A stretch of DNA of 64,000 nucleotides, from NCBI RefSeq assembly GCF_000002995.4, contig NW_025062476.1, forward strand, positions 8,058,501-8,122,500, given 5' to 3'. Every line of letters begins with the position of its first letter. Within the stretch, counting starts at the first letter, position 1. The translations under genes and the position numbers were made by a program. Under the pieces are notes generated by a model. The model did not search any database, was not told the DNA's origin, and saw nothing but the letters and a program-made list of their open reading frames with translations. The stretch is from Brugia malayi. Its lineage: Eukaryota > Nematoda > Chromadorea > Rhabditida > Onchocercidae. This document shows positions 1 to 12,900 of the stretch, piece by piece.

Positions 1-3000
1 TACTCCTTCCTTTAAGATAAGTATATATCTTCCATAAACAAAATATTAACATCACACCACATGCTGCAATGTATGTTCAATGTACTTCGTGAGATTACTG
101 AGAGATTGTTCGACGGGAAGAGTTAACATCGCAACTTTGTTGGGCTCAGAAGAGCAAAGATACATATTTAGTCCAGGTAGCATCACTCTATCTCTTACCT
201 CCCTGTCACAGCTGTTATCGCTTTACCACTTATTGTCCACCTCTAGCGACCAGTGAGAGTGTTCAGATAGGTGACATTGTGACATTGGGTACTTTTGTGA
301 CATTTGCTTATTCTACACAGCGTCTGAGCAGTGTACGCAAATGTCCAGCTACTATTATTTCAATAAAATATCCTTCCTACAACGAAATAACAGTTAGATT
401 CATCTTTCTGTGGCACTGTCTACTTATTACTATATCATCACCATTGCTAACTAACTAGTATTGCTATGTTATTTATTATTATTATTAATATCAATACTGT
501 AATGTTATTATTATTATTACTAACATTAATATTATTGATAATAATAATAACAATAATAGTAATAATAATAAGCTAGGTTAATATGGCATAAAATAAATGT
601 GTTGAAGGACATATATGTGAGTGATATGAGTGGCATTCTCTCTTCTCCCTCATCTTATTTCCACTCCGTCCACTGCCTTTTTACCTTAGAAAATAATTCT
701 TTATTTACACAATTATAATGATACAGTTGGAACTTTCCAGAGCAAATCTTGCTTGTTCATAAATCAAGCCTAGTTTAATTTAATTTATCCTTATTCAATT
801 ATTTACTCTGTTTTCAAGCATACTCTTGAGATCAAATTGAATTGACACTTCTTACATTATGCCGCTTTTCGCACACTGCCAGTTATAAACCACCTAACCT
901 GCTTTTCGCTTCTCAATCTGGCCTACTTATTGCAAGTGTTTTTATCTAAGCATGTTGTTCATTTCCACTTCAATCATTTTTTTCCTTTTTGTTGCAGCAA
1001 CTATAGATCGAACATCAAACTATCGTTTACTCTTTATAACTTTCACTAATATTGTGTATCCTCCTCTATCATCTTCAGAAACTTACTGTTCAATGTCAGG
1101 CCGTTAATAAGTTATTTGTAAGACGAATGTTTCCGAGAAGACATTTTAAAAGGCTTCTCTTAAGAGAAGTATTTCATGAAATTTCTTTCGTGAAATAGCA
1201 CTTTCTATAATAAATTAAAAAAACAACACCATTTTCATGCATTTAAATAAGTGTGAATGACATATTTATCAATTAGGAAAAACAAAGGCTGCAATGTTAA
1301 TCATTACTCGAATACTTGAATGAAATAGTTATTGGTCCGACAGAGTAGCCATACGATAAAATTTTGCTCTTCAATCATACCGTGTCGTTTTTCATGTTTA
1401 TCCCTCCTTTTTTCTCCTTTCAAAAAGTTTGTCTCTTTCATTTACCAGTCATAACGCTCCACCAGCTCTCACTTCTAAAACTTTCAACACACCTGAATTG
1501 TACTTCTTCTGTCTTTGTTACTACTGTTTTTGAAATAAAGCTGTACCTTAAAAAGATATTAGTTGCGAAATGGATATTTTCTAAAGTCAAACTCATCGAT
1601 ATAACTTTTAATCTCTCTATATTTCCGCTCTTGCATCGCTATTGGTCAATTGTTTCGTAGTGGAAAAGATCATTCTAATCAATATATTCACCTTCAATAT
1701 TTCCATTCGTCCATCCGGACAGCGATCACTGTCGTCCTCGCTGACACTGGACTGTTTCAGTTCTCTCTTCTAACCTAAAAATAATTTTCATTGATTTTCT
1801 TTTCGGTCGCTTTATTTCTTTTTTTTTTTTTTTTTTGTACGGCTGATTTGAATGTCTTACGATTGTCCCACTCCTACGAAATAAGTACTACCCCAAAAAA
1901 TGTAATCCTTTTTTATTATGCATCACAAATGGCTATGATTGTCTGTTTCCCTCTATTTTACTTTTTTTAAACTTTTTCATATAAATTTTACCCCTTTTTA
2001 GCTCTTAATATCGAAAACTTCATCTCTATACTAACTCGTACTCAATTCTACTTCGTTCATTCTTCCTAAATCTAATTCTCGAAAATTTTTGTTGTATGAT
2101 TATTATGCTAAATTCATTCCTCAACGATATATCGTCAACCGTACCAACTTCATATCTAAGAGGTTCCATTTAAACGCGAGTTGGGATTATTTTTTCTTTC
2201 TGAACTTTCTAAAAAGCTGAATTGATTTTTGGATAATTACTTCTCTCTCATCACTTTCACTTATTCTCTTTACTATCTACTTAAAATAACGATATAGAAA
2301 TAAGTAGAAATTATAGGATTAAAAGGCTCAATTTCAATCTACTGAAAATTTAAATAAACTGTAGTAAATAATAGCGATGCCTTAATATTCGTTCCACCAC
2401 AACGAAATAGGCTGTTAACCTTACTTTTATTTATTGTGATCATCTGATAACAAAAAAACCATCTGACAAAGTAATCTCATAATATCTAGGAGAGAAGATT
2501 AAATTAAAAAATACATATGTAGCATTATTAGAATAAGGTTGCTTCACTCCTTTCTTTTAAATTTGCTAGTAGTATTTATATTGTAAATACTGTTGTGTAA
2601 CTTGAAATCCATTTACTTCGGATTTACATTATTAATATTGTTCATAACAGCAAATAGTTAAAAGATATTATGTCTAACTTCCGGCCTATTAAGAAAAATT
2701 CCAAGTAACTTAAGTTCTAAAAGCAACATTTAACCCATGTATCATAAATTTCAATACTTTTTGTGATATTCCATTTCATATTAGTCCATTAAACTGCTTG
2801 AAGAGCTTTTTTACAATTAGAATTTGAAAGGATCCATATGAAAACGAATCTATGACAAACATTTTAAATTTGTTACTTATCTCAATCACAGCAATTGATG
2901 GCGATTTGACGTTTTGGAAAAGAAAATTAAGTGGAAGTGTTCTCAAATATAAATATTGTTCCTATGTCTGTACAAATAGATAGTTGCTGGAATTTTTCGT

Positions 3001-6000
3001 GAATTAGTTAATAGAATATAATGCGTAAAAAATTCCTGTTAAGCCAAGAATAATATATTAAGCCTAAAAAGACTTGTCTGTCTGATGAAATGAATGACTT
3101 TTTCATATTAACTGAAAGGATTTCAGAAGAAATACATCCATTACTGTTCTATTAATAAATTGCATTCTCAAATTTCACAGAAAAATCATTTTTGAATTAA
3201 AAATATTTTTTGTTCAAAAGATGAATAAGAGTTTATTGCGAAATTTGTTATCTCAACAATGCTCAGATTCACATTTCGAAAAATTGAAGCAAAAAGATGA
3301 TGACATCATATCATAATATATAAAGCAATTGATATTTATGGATAATTTGAGCAAAAATCTTTGCAAAGACACTTTCTATTTTAATTCCTTTTGTCGTATT
3401 TACAAAAGAAAACAAGTAGAAAAGTGAGCGAAATAGATGAAAATAGTTTGTATTTGCTTACTTAGCAACTTATCATCATCTCTCCCCACGCTAATCATGT
3501 TTGATTGAGAAGGACAGAGTGATCAGTGTACGTTGATTTTTGACTCTTCTGATGATAAATCGCTTCCTCATCTTTTTCTCACCTACTGATAACGTTGTCA
3601 TTAAACGGAAAATATATTGTGCTACTTTCCTCATTGTTTATATCAGTAGAACTTTCGAAATGTTAACTGTCCTTAAATATGCATGACCATATTAAAGCTC
3701 AAAGATAACTCGGGCGCTAGAAGTACAATAGCTGTGAAAACATATAGTAATATCACCATTGATCCAACTATTGGTGCGCATGCACTGATTTTCAAATTTC
3801 AGTATACTTTCTGCTCATACTTTTGATGCTAGTCAAAGTAACTGATGCTTTATCCTTATCTCATGTATTCTTCTAATTAGTATAATGATCCAACTATCAT
3901 TTTATTGTTAAAATAGAGCTTGAAATCTAATCTGTACTACGAAAAGCAGCGGTATGAATCGATTCATATCACCACTGTGTCGTTATTTGTTAGGGGTGAG
4001 GGATGGCATTTCTTGAAGGTTTGTTTGTTCGCGCTTAACCGACTGTTTGCCAACCTGCTAGTTTTATCGGTGCTTTTCAAATACATTTCTCTTTCTCCAT
4101 GGATACCCGTTGCTATTTAATACTTACACCTTTACTATTGTCCTTTCTGAAAGCTTTCTTAATACTGATCTTACTATCGTATCCAAAAAAGATTCACTCT
4201 TTGTCCCTCGTGTCAACTACTTTTCACAATTGTGTAATGAATGATATTTTCGTTAAATATTTTGTTGACCGATGCTGGTTTTCCTTTTCTCTTCCATTTT
4301 CAAATAAAATTCCCTAAAGAAATTACTCGCTTTATCTCATGATAAATAAGAATGATAACGGCTCTTTCTTTTTTGGTGTGTTGCATTATAAAGTTTTTGT
4401 CATAACGTTTGTTGCGTGATGTACTTCTGATTGTTCGAGAATTATAATACCACATTCACAGCAAATTCTTTTCATTTAATGATTACTAATTATACTGAAT
4501 ATGATTGAAATTAATGATTTTTGATCTACTTACAACACTTATCGTTATTTCATCGAATCTGATTAAACTGATGTAATGATGACTGTTGGAATTCCTCTAC
4601 AATAAAAATATAACTAACATAATCATAATAATCTGTAGGCACATAGTAAACATATGCTGTGTAGACATACAGTTGACTACAATCTAATTTATTTTTATAA
4701 AGATTTATTTGCATTAAAAATATAAAAATTACCGTACAAAAATTGATTCTTAAAAATCTAAGTGATACCGTAGCATAGTCAATCATATATAGCTAAGTTG
4801 TTTGAAGAATTCCTTTTATACTGCTGGCTAGTAAATTTCAGGAAATATCATCCTGTAAAATATTTATTTAATAATAATGATAGTATCTAGAGTAACTGAT
4901 ACAGGAGCTCTATGAATTCTCGTTACAAGAAGTGACTTATAGTGATTAAAAGGCCATTCAGGTTGTATGACCGTTGAATTGATTTGCAATCTTTTGTGAT
5001 TTAAAAATAATGACATCAACAAATGGAAATTTTAATTTGACGATGTCAATTAAGGGAGCAGTAATTGCAATTGTTGTGAAACACTCTGCAATGCATCTCC
5101 AAGTTAATATGGTTCTATTTCGTAAGAAATTGTTTCTTTTATCAACAAAGTCCTCCGAACCATCTGTGAAATTCGCTTCGTATTGGGCAGCAATTAAGAA
5201 ATTAGGATATGCACTGCATATAATGAAGTAATCTTGCGCTGATGGTTCTCAGCTTTCAAACTTTCCCAGTGACTGAAAACAGAGATTGATCAATTTCCCT
5301 ATCCCATTTTTTCTCTCATGGAAGTTGGACAATTATCGTTAGCTGCCTTTGGCATCAATTTTATGATCGAATTTCTTTTTAAAATAGAAAAACATGATTT
5401 TGGAAAAATATTTAAAAATGTCATAATACGAATCACTGCAGGAATGTTCAGATAGTCCCAAAGCCATTCCTGTGAGGTAGCGGAATTATCCATAAAAATT
5501 TCTAGCAATTATCAAGAGATAAAAGTGGTTATATAAATAATGCATTAACATTTATCAAAGTTAACTTCAAAACTTCGTATCTATTCTGCTATCAAGTTAT
5601 TTATCTATCTATTAATATTTTAGTGATTCCAATTCAGTTGTCAATAAACGTTTATCTAAATTCTTTTCATCTTTTTACACAATAACTGAAATTGAATTTT
5701 ACTGAATTTGCTATAACGCACTTCATACTAGAAGTAACAGCCCTGGTAACAAAGGCGTTGAATTAATTAACCTTTCAACAGATTTGATTTCTGTACAAAT
5801 TTTCATTTCTTTTCAATTTCCATTGTTTCTCCTTAATTTTTTAGTTATTTATTATCATTCTGTTTTCAGTCTGCCATCAATTACAACATTCCTTCATTAT
5901 CTTTTTATTCTTGATACTAAAATTTTCATTGATGGTATTCTTAAAATGATCGCTGATAATGATTGCTGTTGTGAAGACCAAAGACAAGTTTAAAAGAACT

Positions 6001-9000
6001 CTTTAATTTTTTTAAACTCAAACGTATAACACAACAGAAATGCACATCCAATAACGTCTTAATATTGGCAATCAGTTCATGGGCAATTAGTTCTTAGAAA
6101 AATTAAGAATGCTTGTGAAATTTTACTAAATTAATTTAGTAAAAATAGTGGACACTGGGAAAGGAGAACAATGGGGTGAAGATGGTTGGTGGAATGGTAC
6201 TTTAGCATTTCAGAATTTAATTGGCTGACAATTAAATAAATACAAGGAATGAGATTTTTTAATTTACATCTCTCTCTCTCTCTCTTTATCCTATAAGTTT
6301 ATAAAAGTTTGGTTTGTCTGTGATGAATGATTACCATCCTTGAAATATTTTGTTTTATAATGTAAAAATAGCAACAATCATTATTCATTAACAAATTTGT
6401 CCTAATTTTATAACAGTTAGAAACGCATTTTGCTTGTTTGCCCAAATATTTGATAACGGACCGCTGATTACATATTTAATATGTAGATGATTTCTGGTAA
6501 GGATAAATATAGTAAGATTATAAATATTTCATTATTGATGGTTGCTTTCAAACTCTCTTTCTATTATCAGTTTTTTTTTTTCTTCTTTTCAAAATCATAT
6601 GAATCACTCGGAATTTCGATGCACCTTAGCTGTTTGTTGTTATCGCAAACGAATTGTCTAATGTATTTCACTGCTGCGAAATTTCCGATTTGTTATCGCA
6701 TTCGGACCTCAAGGACAATTTGATATCAATTTTGTCAGTAGTGACTTCTCTACTTGAAAAAAGAAAAAATTTTCAACGCTTTGCAAATGTAGAAGATTTC
6801 AAAAATTCTCATTTCAAAAACTGATTACTTTCATTTTTCCCTTATATTTTACTGAAAATTTTTATTTTTTTTTTTTCATTGTAGGATAGGCGGTTTAAAA
6901 AAAATTTTAAAGTTATGTCTAATCTTCGCTTCTTCATTCGTCCATTCATTTACTCTTTACATGCTAATTAAATAAATGTGTTAATTGAAATTTGTATATA
7001 TATATTGTGTTTAGTGTCTGACGTACTGGTTAATATAGAAGCAAAATTCTATGGTAGATTTGGCACTGAATCGGCATGCAAAGCGTTGTATCTGTTGATT
7101 GCGTGACCTTCAACCCGTAAACGCTAATTAATTCATGTCAAATTAAGATAGTCGATTGATTTGCTCCACAAAAAGTTCTAAATTTCCCTCTCTGCTAATA
7201 GATTAGGTGCGTATGTTTCAGAAAATATGATAGATTGGAAAGTAAAAATTTTTTCTTCCGCTTCCATTATTTTAAATTCCTGATGCTTTTTTCATTATTG
7301 TTGGAAAATTACGTGTTTCTGCCTTGGTAAGCTAGTCTTTTAACTTTATTTGAAAAGATTAAAAACTTAAATTTTGAAGAAATTGAAAGTGGAATAGATA
7401 GGTGGCTACTCTTTCTGTGACTTTAAAATTGCAATTTTATACAAGAAGACTTTCTCGATCAGTTTTATCTTGGAAAGAATTTAGAATTTAACTAACCAGA
7501 ATTTGCATCTTTGATCTAAAAAAAAAAAAAAAAGAAAAAAAAATTTAGAAAATTCTTGGGAGGATTTACGAGGAGAAGCAGGGGGAGAAAGAAAGTCTAC
7601 TGAGTTCGATTTTTTGAGAACTGAGATAAAAGACTGAGACAAAGTGAATAAATTAAAGAGAAAGGAAGTGTAAAATAAGGGTTACTAATGCACATTTAGG
7701 ATGAGAGCTAGGCTCAATTTTTGTGATAGTTTCTGTCTTTCCTTTTCCTGTGAAAGTTTTACTGGTGACAATCTGCATACATCAACAAAAAATTTTTCAA
7801 TCAATAGAATTGAAGAGAACTTTCATGAATGAAATCAACAGTTCATAAAAACTTTATTCTACTGTGCAATGACCACGAAAGTTTTAGTGAACATATAAAG
7901 AGCAATGTTTGCATCTAAACTTGTTTGAATTTCTGCTCCATTGAGAAAATTTCCAAAATTTGTACTTTTTTCTATTGTCACTTTTTGCTCTGCTCTTTTG
8001 GAATTTATTTTTGTAAATCAAAATTCACAAGATGTTACTCTTTTCTTTTCAAAATAGTGAAGAAGAAATTCTACTAATGTGATAGCTTTAAATCTTTTTT
8101 CGAAATCTTTTCTAGTTTAAATCCTTTTTCCTAATTTTTTTTTACGAGCAATTAAATCAAATTATTGAGAAGAAATGAATATGATAGTTTTATATATCTG
8201 CAAGTCATTCTTCCTGACATTTACATATTACCTTTCTTTGGGTATTTCTTATACTTCTCCTTTTTAAAACTTTCCAACTGAAATGCTACGTTGGTTCTTT
8301 CATTCTTTTATTAAATTTATTATTATCCTGTTCTTCATGATCTCTAACTTAATCTCACATTAATTATTTTATGGCAATTTATAATAAGCGATAAATCATC
8401 ACTGAAAAGAGCCTTTCAATTAGATAACTTTAGATTGTTGTTTGAGTGTGGTAAATTTGAATAAATTTGTTATCTTGTTCACTTTGTCGAGCCTCTCTAG
8501 TAGCCTTTTCTAGCTCACCAACAAGTAGTGAAGGCATCTTTGAATTAAGAACTGAAGTCTAAAATTATGGTACAAATGACAATTGATTTTAACTTGAGCA
8601 ATTCTTCAATACTGCATTTATACCGTTATTGTTAGCAGAATACACCTTTACAGATATAGTTCAATATTGTAATATAGGATGTAGGAGATGGTTTAGTGCT
8701 CTTAATTCTTTAGTGTCAAAGCACTTTGCCATCAGCTGTTTTGTCAAAGAATATTTGTTCATTGATTCGTAACTTCCACACTCGTTGAAAAAGAAATTTT
8801 TCAAGGATAAGAATACATGAATTTTTATTGTTGCAATTGCATTTTTAGTAATTTGCCTGGCAAAATTTTGGTTTTTTAAACGGAAATATGCCCTAATTTA
8901 GTTATACGCAAAAATTTCTGAAAAGAATACTAAAAATCTATTCACTTGTAAAAATGTTTTTTTGGTAATTTAAGAAATTAGATGATATCATTGGTATTTT

Positions 9001-9864
9001 CAGGAAACCAAACATATGTCTTGCATTATTTAGTTTGATTAAATCATTTTATGTCTTATTATTTCTTCAATTTCTTTTCCTTGCTAATTGTTATGATCAA
9101 ATTTATTTTGTATTTTTGCTTTTTCAATTATTTAATTTTATATAGAAATTTTGTGAGAATGAAGGAGTAATTTGAACTAAAGAATATTTGTATGGGTGCT
9201 TAGGACAGTATAATAATATAATTCACAAAGCAAAAAGATCAGTATGTGGTCAGCTGCAATTAAATGCTAAAAGATAGAAGTATTGCTGGCTATGGTAGAG
9301 AATAAATTATGCAAATAGGATTTAAATTGCTTTTCACTTTAGCAATTGGTTTTGACAAAAGAAAAAATATCTTCAATTTTTTCAAAATTTATGTAGGTAA
9401 AATGACTGCTTTTCGAAATAATTAGTGCGTCGTTTCTTCATTTAAATGATATCATTTTTGAGATATTTTATAAGTTATAAATTAGTTGAAAATCTGTCGT
9501 TTTAATTTAAATATAGTAAATGTATTGCTGCTCAATTCTCTCTTTTTTCAAAAAAAAAAAAAAAAAAGCTATTAAAATTAATTCGTCTAATAAATTAATG
9601 AAGTAGGATAATTTACTCAATTATCGATTCGGAGCCAGTAGATGACAGTTAGTATTTAAAAGTTAAGCTGTGAGAAAGCCAATTATGCTGCCGTAGTTAT
9701 TGTACTAAATTCTGTTTTTGTGCTTAATTCTCTTCTTTCAAATAAGTTTGCAATTTATCTAACAATTTACTTGGAATAGGAATTTCGATGCAATATGAAT
9801 GCTAATTTTGCTTTTTTTTCCAATAACTACTAAACACCGAATTTAAAATTTATTTGTTTTGCAG
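1..9864. other. Gene-poor AT-rich region upstream of shn-1
   Basis: I see no protein-coding exon here that I can support. The longest open frames are under 100 codons, rich in Phe, Leu, Ile and Ser, and do not match any family I know. The stretch holds homopolymer T and A runs (about 1819-1836, 7519-7533 and 9549-9566), an ATT/TAA microsatellite (472-571), and a CT run near 6271-6286. A 16-bp perfect palindrome (CTTCTCTTAAGAGAAG) lies near 1155-1170. It probably contains the promoter and any untranslated first exons of the SHANK gene, but none can be placed from sequence alone. Confidence 0.5.
472..571. repeat. ATT/TAA trinucleotide microsatellite with self-complementary halves
   Basis: The left half is built of TTATT-type triplets and the right half of AATAATAATAATAA triplets, so the two halves can pair into an imperfect hairpin. 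It is simple-sequence DNA with no sign of coding. Confidence 0.8.
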
Positions 9865-9909
9865 ATCAAATGTATCAGGTATGGTAGTAATGTGGAATAC
9901 TTGATGATT

Positions 9910-12900
9910 ATGGCAGACGATGATGTATTAAATATACAAATTTTCATCCCCGAACTTCATATTCAGGTTAACCAAAGATTTCATGTACTTTTCGATGCAG
10001 CGCACCTCCTTTTTCATCTATGATTTTTATCTCATTTTGAGGTGTTTATGATTCAGAATTTGAGGAAAAGAAGGAACTGTAAAAAGTAAAATGAGTAAAA
10101 AGACCGATAAGAGAAAAACTTACATGGAAACTCTTTATAAGACATATAAGGAGGGATTTTGTATGCTTCAGAGCACAAATTTATGTTTGCAAATATACGA
10201 AATTAATGCTTAAATGAATGTTTAATGACAACTTTGTTTGAGATACTCTTTATACTTGACAAGTTATTGGCCAGTTATACACGTAGAAGCAATGTTAGCG
10301 GTTTAAATCCTTTTTGTTTGTTTGCTGAAGAAAAAAGCAGTACTCTGACAAACATTTCCTCTTCAGTATTGCTTTGATCACTGATGATCAATCACTTTGC
10401 ATCTCTATCAAAAACAAAAAAAAGTGATACGGTACCCAACTCATGCACTATTCATATCTTTGCATGTATGATATTACCCATACGGTACATTGTACTTATC
10501 TTTCACACTGTGTATTCCTTATTGTCATAGCACTACTTGAACAAAAAGTATGTATCCTCAAAATAAATTTTATATGCTGAGAATCCTGCATGAAATATAT
10601 GTTTAAATTAAATTATCTTCTGACTGGTTATGATTTAAAAAGCATTGATATGGAAACTACTGCATTATAGAAATGTTTGGTTGTTAATCTTGATGAGAAA
10701 GTTTGGGAAATCAAAGGGCGACTTGTCCAATCTCTTCAGAATGTAAGCTCACATTTTACGACATTTTTGTTTTCTTTTAAAAGATTTTTTGCTCATCTCT
10801 CGGTTGAAACTAGCATCTCTTGATTAAATTTCGTTACGCAACTATTTGAGAGATTACTTGAAATTCGATCATAAGTTTAAAATGTCAGCAACTTTACAAT
10901 TCTTCTAAATGTTAACAGTGATAACAGGATAAGAAGAGAAAAACAGATCTGGTGATTAATGATTTGTTCTGAATTATTTTGCAGAAGCTACCTCAGTCAT
11001 TCAACTACGGCTTGTTTCTGCCACCTTGCGATGGCCGCGCTGGCAAATTCTTACTGGAGGACCGTCCGATACGTGAATATCCATTTCATGATTGTGTCCC
11101 TTATCTTGAGGTTATTTTCACATGATATCAATTCTAAGACAGAACAAAAGCATTTATGGTCTGGTCGAAACCTTAATAAACTTTTAGTTTTGAGACATTC
11201 ATTATATCTCAAAAATTCTTTAACTTCCACACTAATTTCTTGCTTTTCATGATATTTTAAATATAATTACAAATAAAAAATTAGATATAGTAATAGTAAT
11301 AAATTTCGTTCAAATCATATTAATTACTGAAATATAAATCATTATGAAGTTTTCATTTATTTTCTACTAAACTTCTTCAAAACAGTAAAAGCAAATTTTA
11401 ATAAGAAACAATCAAAATTTTGACTTTAATTCTTCAAAACAGTAAAGCAAATTTTAATAAGAAACAATCAAAATTTTTCATTTAAGCTCAAATACAAAAA
11501 GCGGGTTTACAAAATGTTGAATATTGACGAAAAGCAACTGGAAAAATTACATACTAAGGTAAATTATTTTAATTTAGCTTTGAGAAATTCTTGCTTATTA
11601 AATTAATTGAAAAAACAGAATAATTTACTTTGAAGAAGCACTTAATCCATTCCTCTCCTTCAGGCATATTTTCATCTTTCAGTCAAATTTGAAAAAATTC
11701 ATGAATCACATTGCTCTTGGACAGCTAAAACGGACGGAAGAAATGTGTACTGCGGGATTTGATCCTAATTTTCACGATAATGAAGGTAAGACACCATTGA
11801 CGATGGTGTGTTCATTACCAAATAACGAAGGTTTTATTAAAACGTTGGTAGAACATGGAGCTCACGTCGATTTCCGAAACAGTGATGGACAGGTAATATT
11901 ATACTTTAAATTTAGCAAATGAAAAAAGAGGATAGTTAACTCAGTTAAATATATTTTAAAACTATATATTTTCATTAAGTAGGAATATAGCTTTTGATTA
12001 TTTAATGTAAAGCCTTTTGGAACTAAATCATAATTTAAGATTAGATGAAAGAAAATGAGGTTTATTTATTAAGCTTGCTTGATTCACTTTCCATAGAATG
12101 TTAATTCTATGGAAAGTGATAAAGATTTTATTAGTAAATTGCAGAAAATATTTTGATATATGATTATTATTATAATGATTTTATACTATTAATATAGTCA
12201 TATACACTTCAAACAAACTAAAGTGATGTTGTTGATATCCCAGAGTATTAATCTATCATGTAATATTTTATAGACACCAATGCATAAGGCGGCATATTGG
12301 TCTTTGGCGGAAAATGTTAACTGTTTGCTTGAACTTGGTGCATCACCAAACTATCGGGATCCACTTGGCTTGACACCACTTTACTACAACATGCTGCAGA
12401 GTAGTTCAAAATCATCAGTAGCTCAAATGTTACTTTATAATTATTCAGATATTAATGTAACTGATTTGGATGGAAATCATGAGATACATCAGGTTTGTAC
12501 CGTTACCATTTAGATAGTTATGATATGTGATTTGCAGGTTGATTTATTAATTTGAACTTCATAAATTCTAAAAGTTTGGAAAAATTAGGATTAACTTTTT
12601 CTAAAAATAAAGTTCCAGAAATTTGTGGCATAAACTGATTTTCCCTGGTAGAAATCTTTATTCTTTAGTTACTATGTTACTGTCAACTTTATGAAAGTTT
12701 TTCAAAATATTTTGAAAAATTCAAGAAATGATGTGACAATTTTTTAAATTCTTTTCTAAAATGTTGCCATGCATGTCTTCCCAAAAATTTGATCTTTTTC
12801 TCGTCTACAAATGACGCCAATGCTTTAAAAAGGATTCGACGTTTTAGCAGTCTTTTCTTTGAAAAGTCGTTAAATGAGAAAGAAATCTTGAATTCTGCAT

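Noticed and set aside
5010..5231. 73-aa plus-strand frame upstream of shn-1
   Set aside because: No homology recognised and no splice or trans-splice signal at its start; probably chance.
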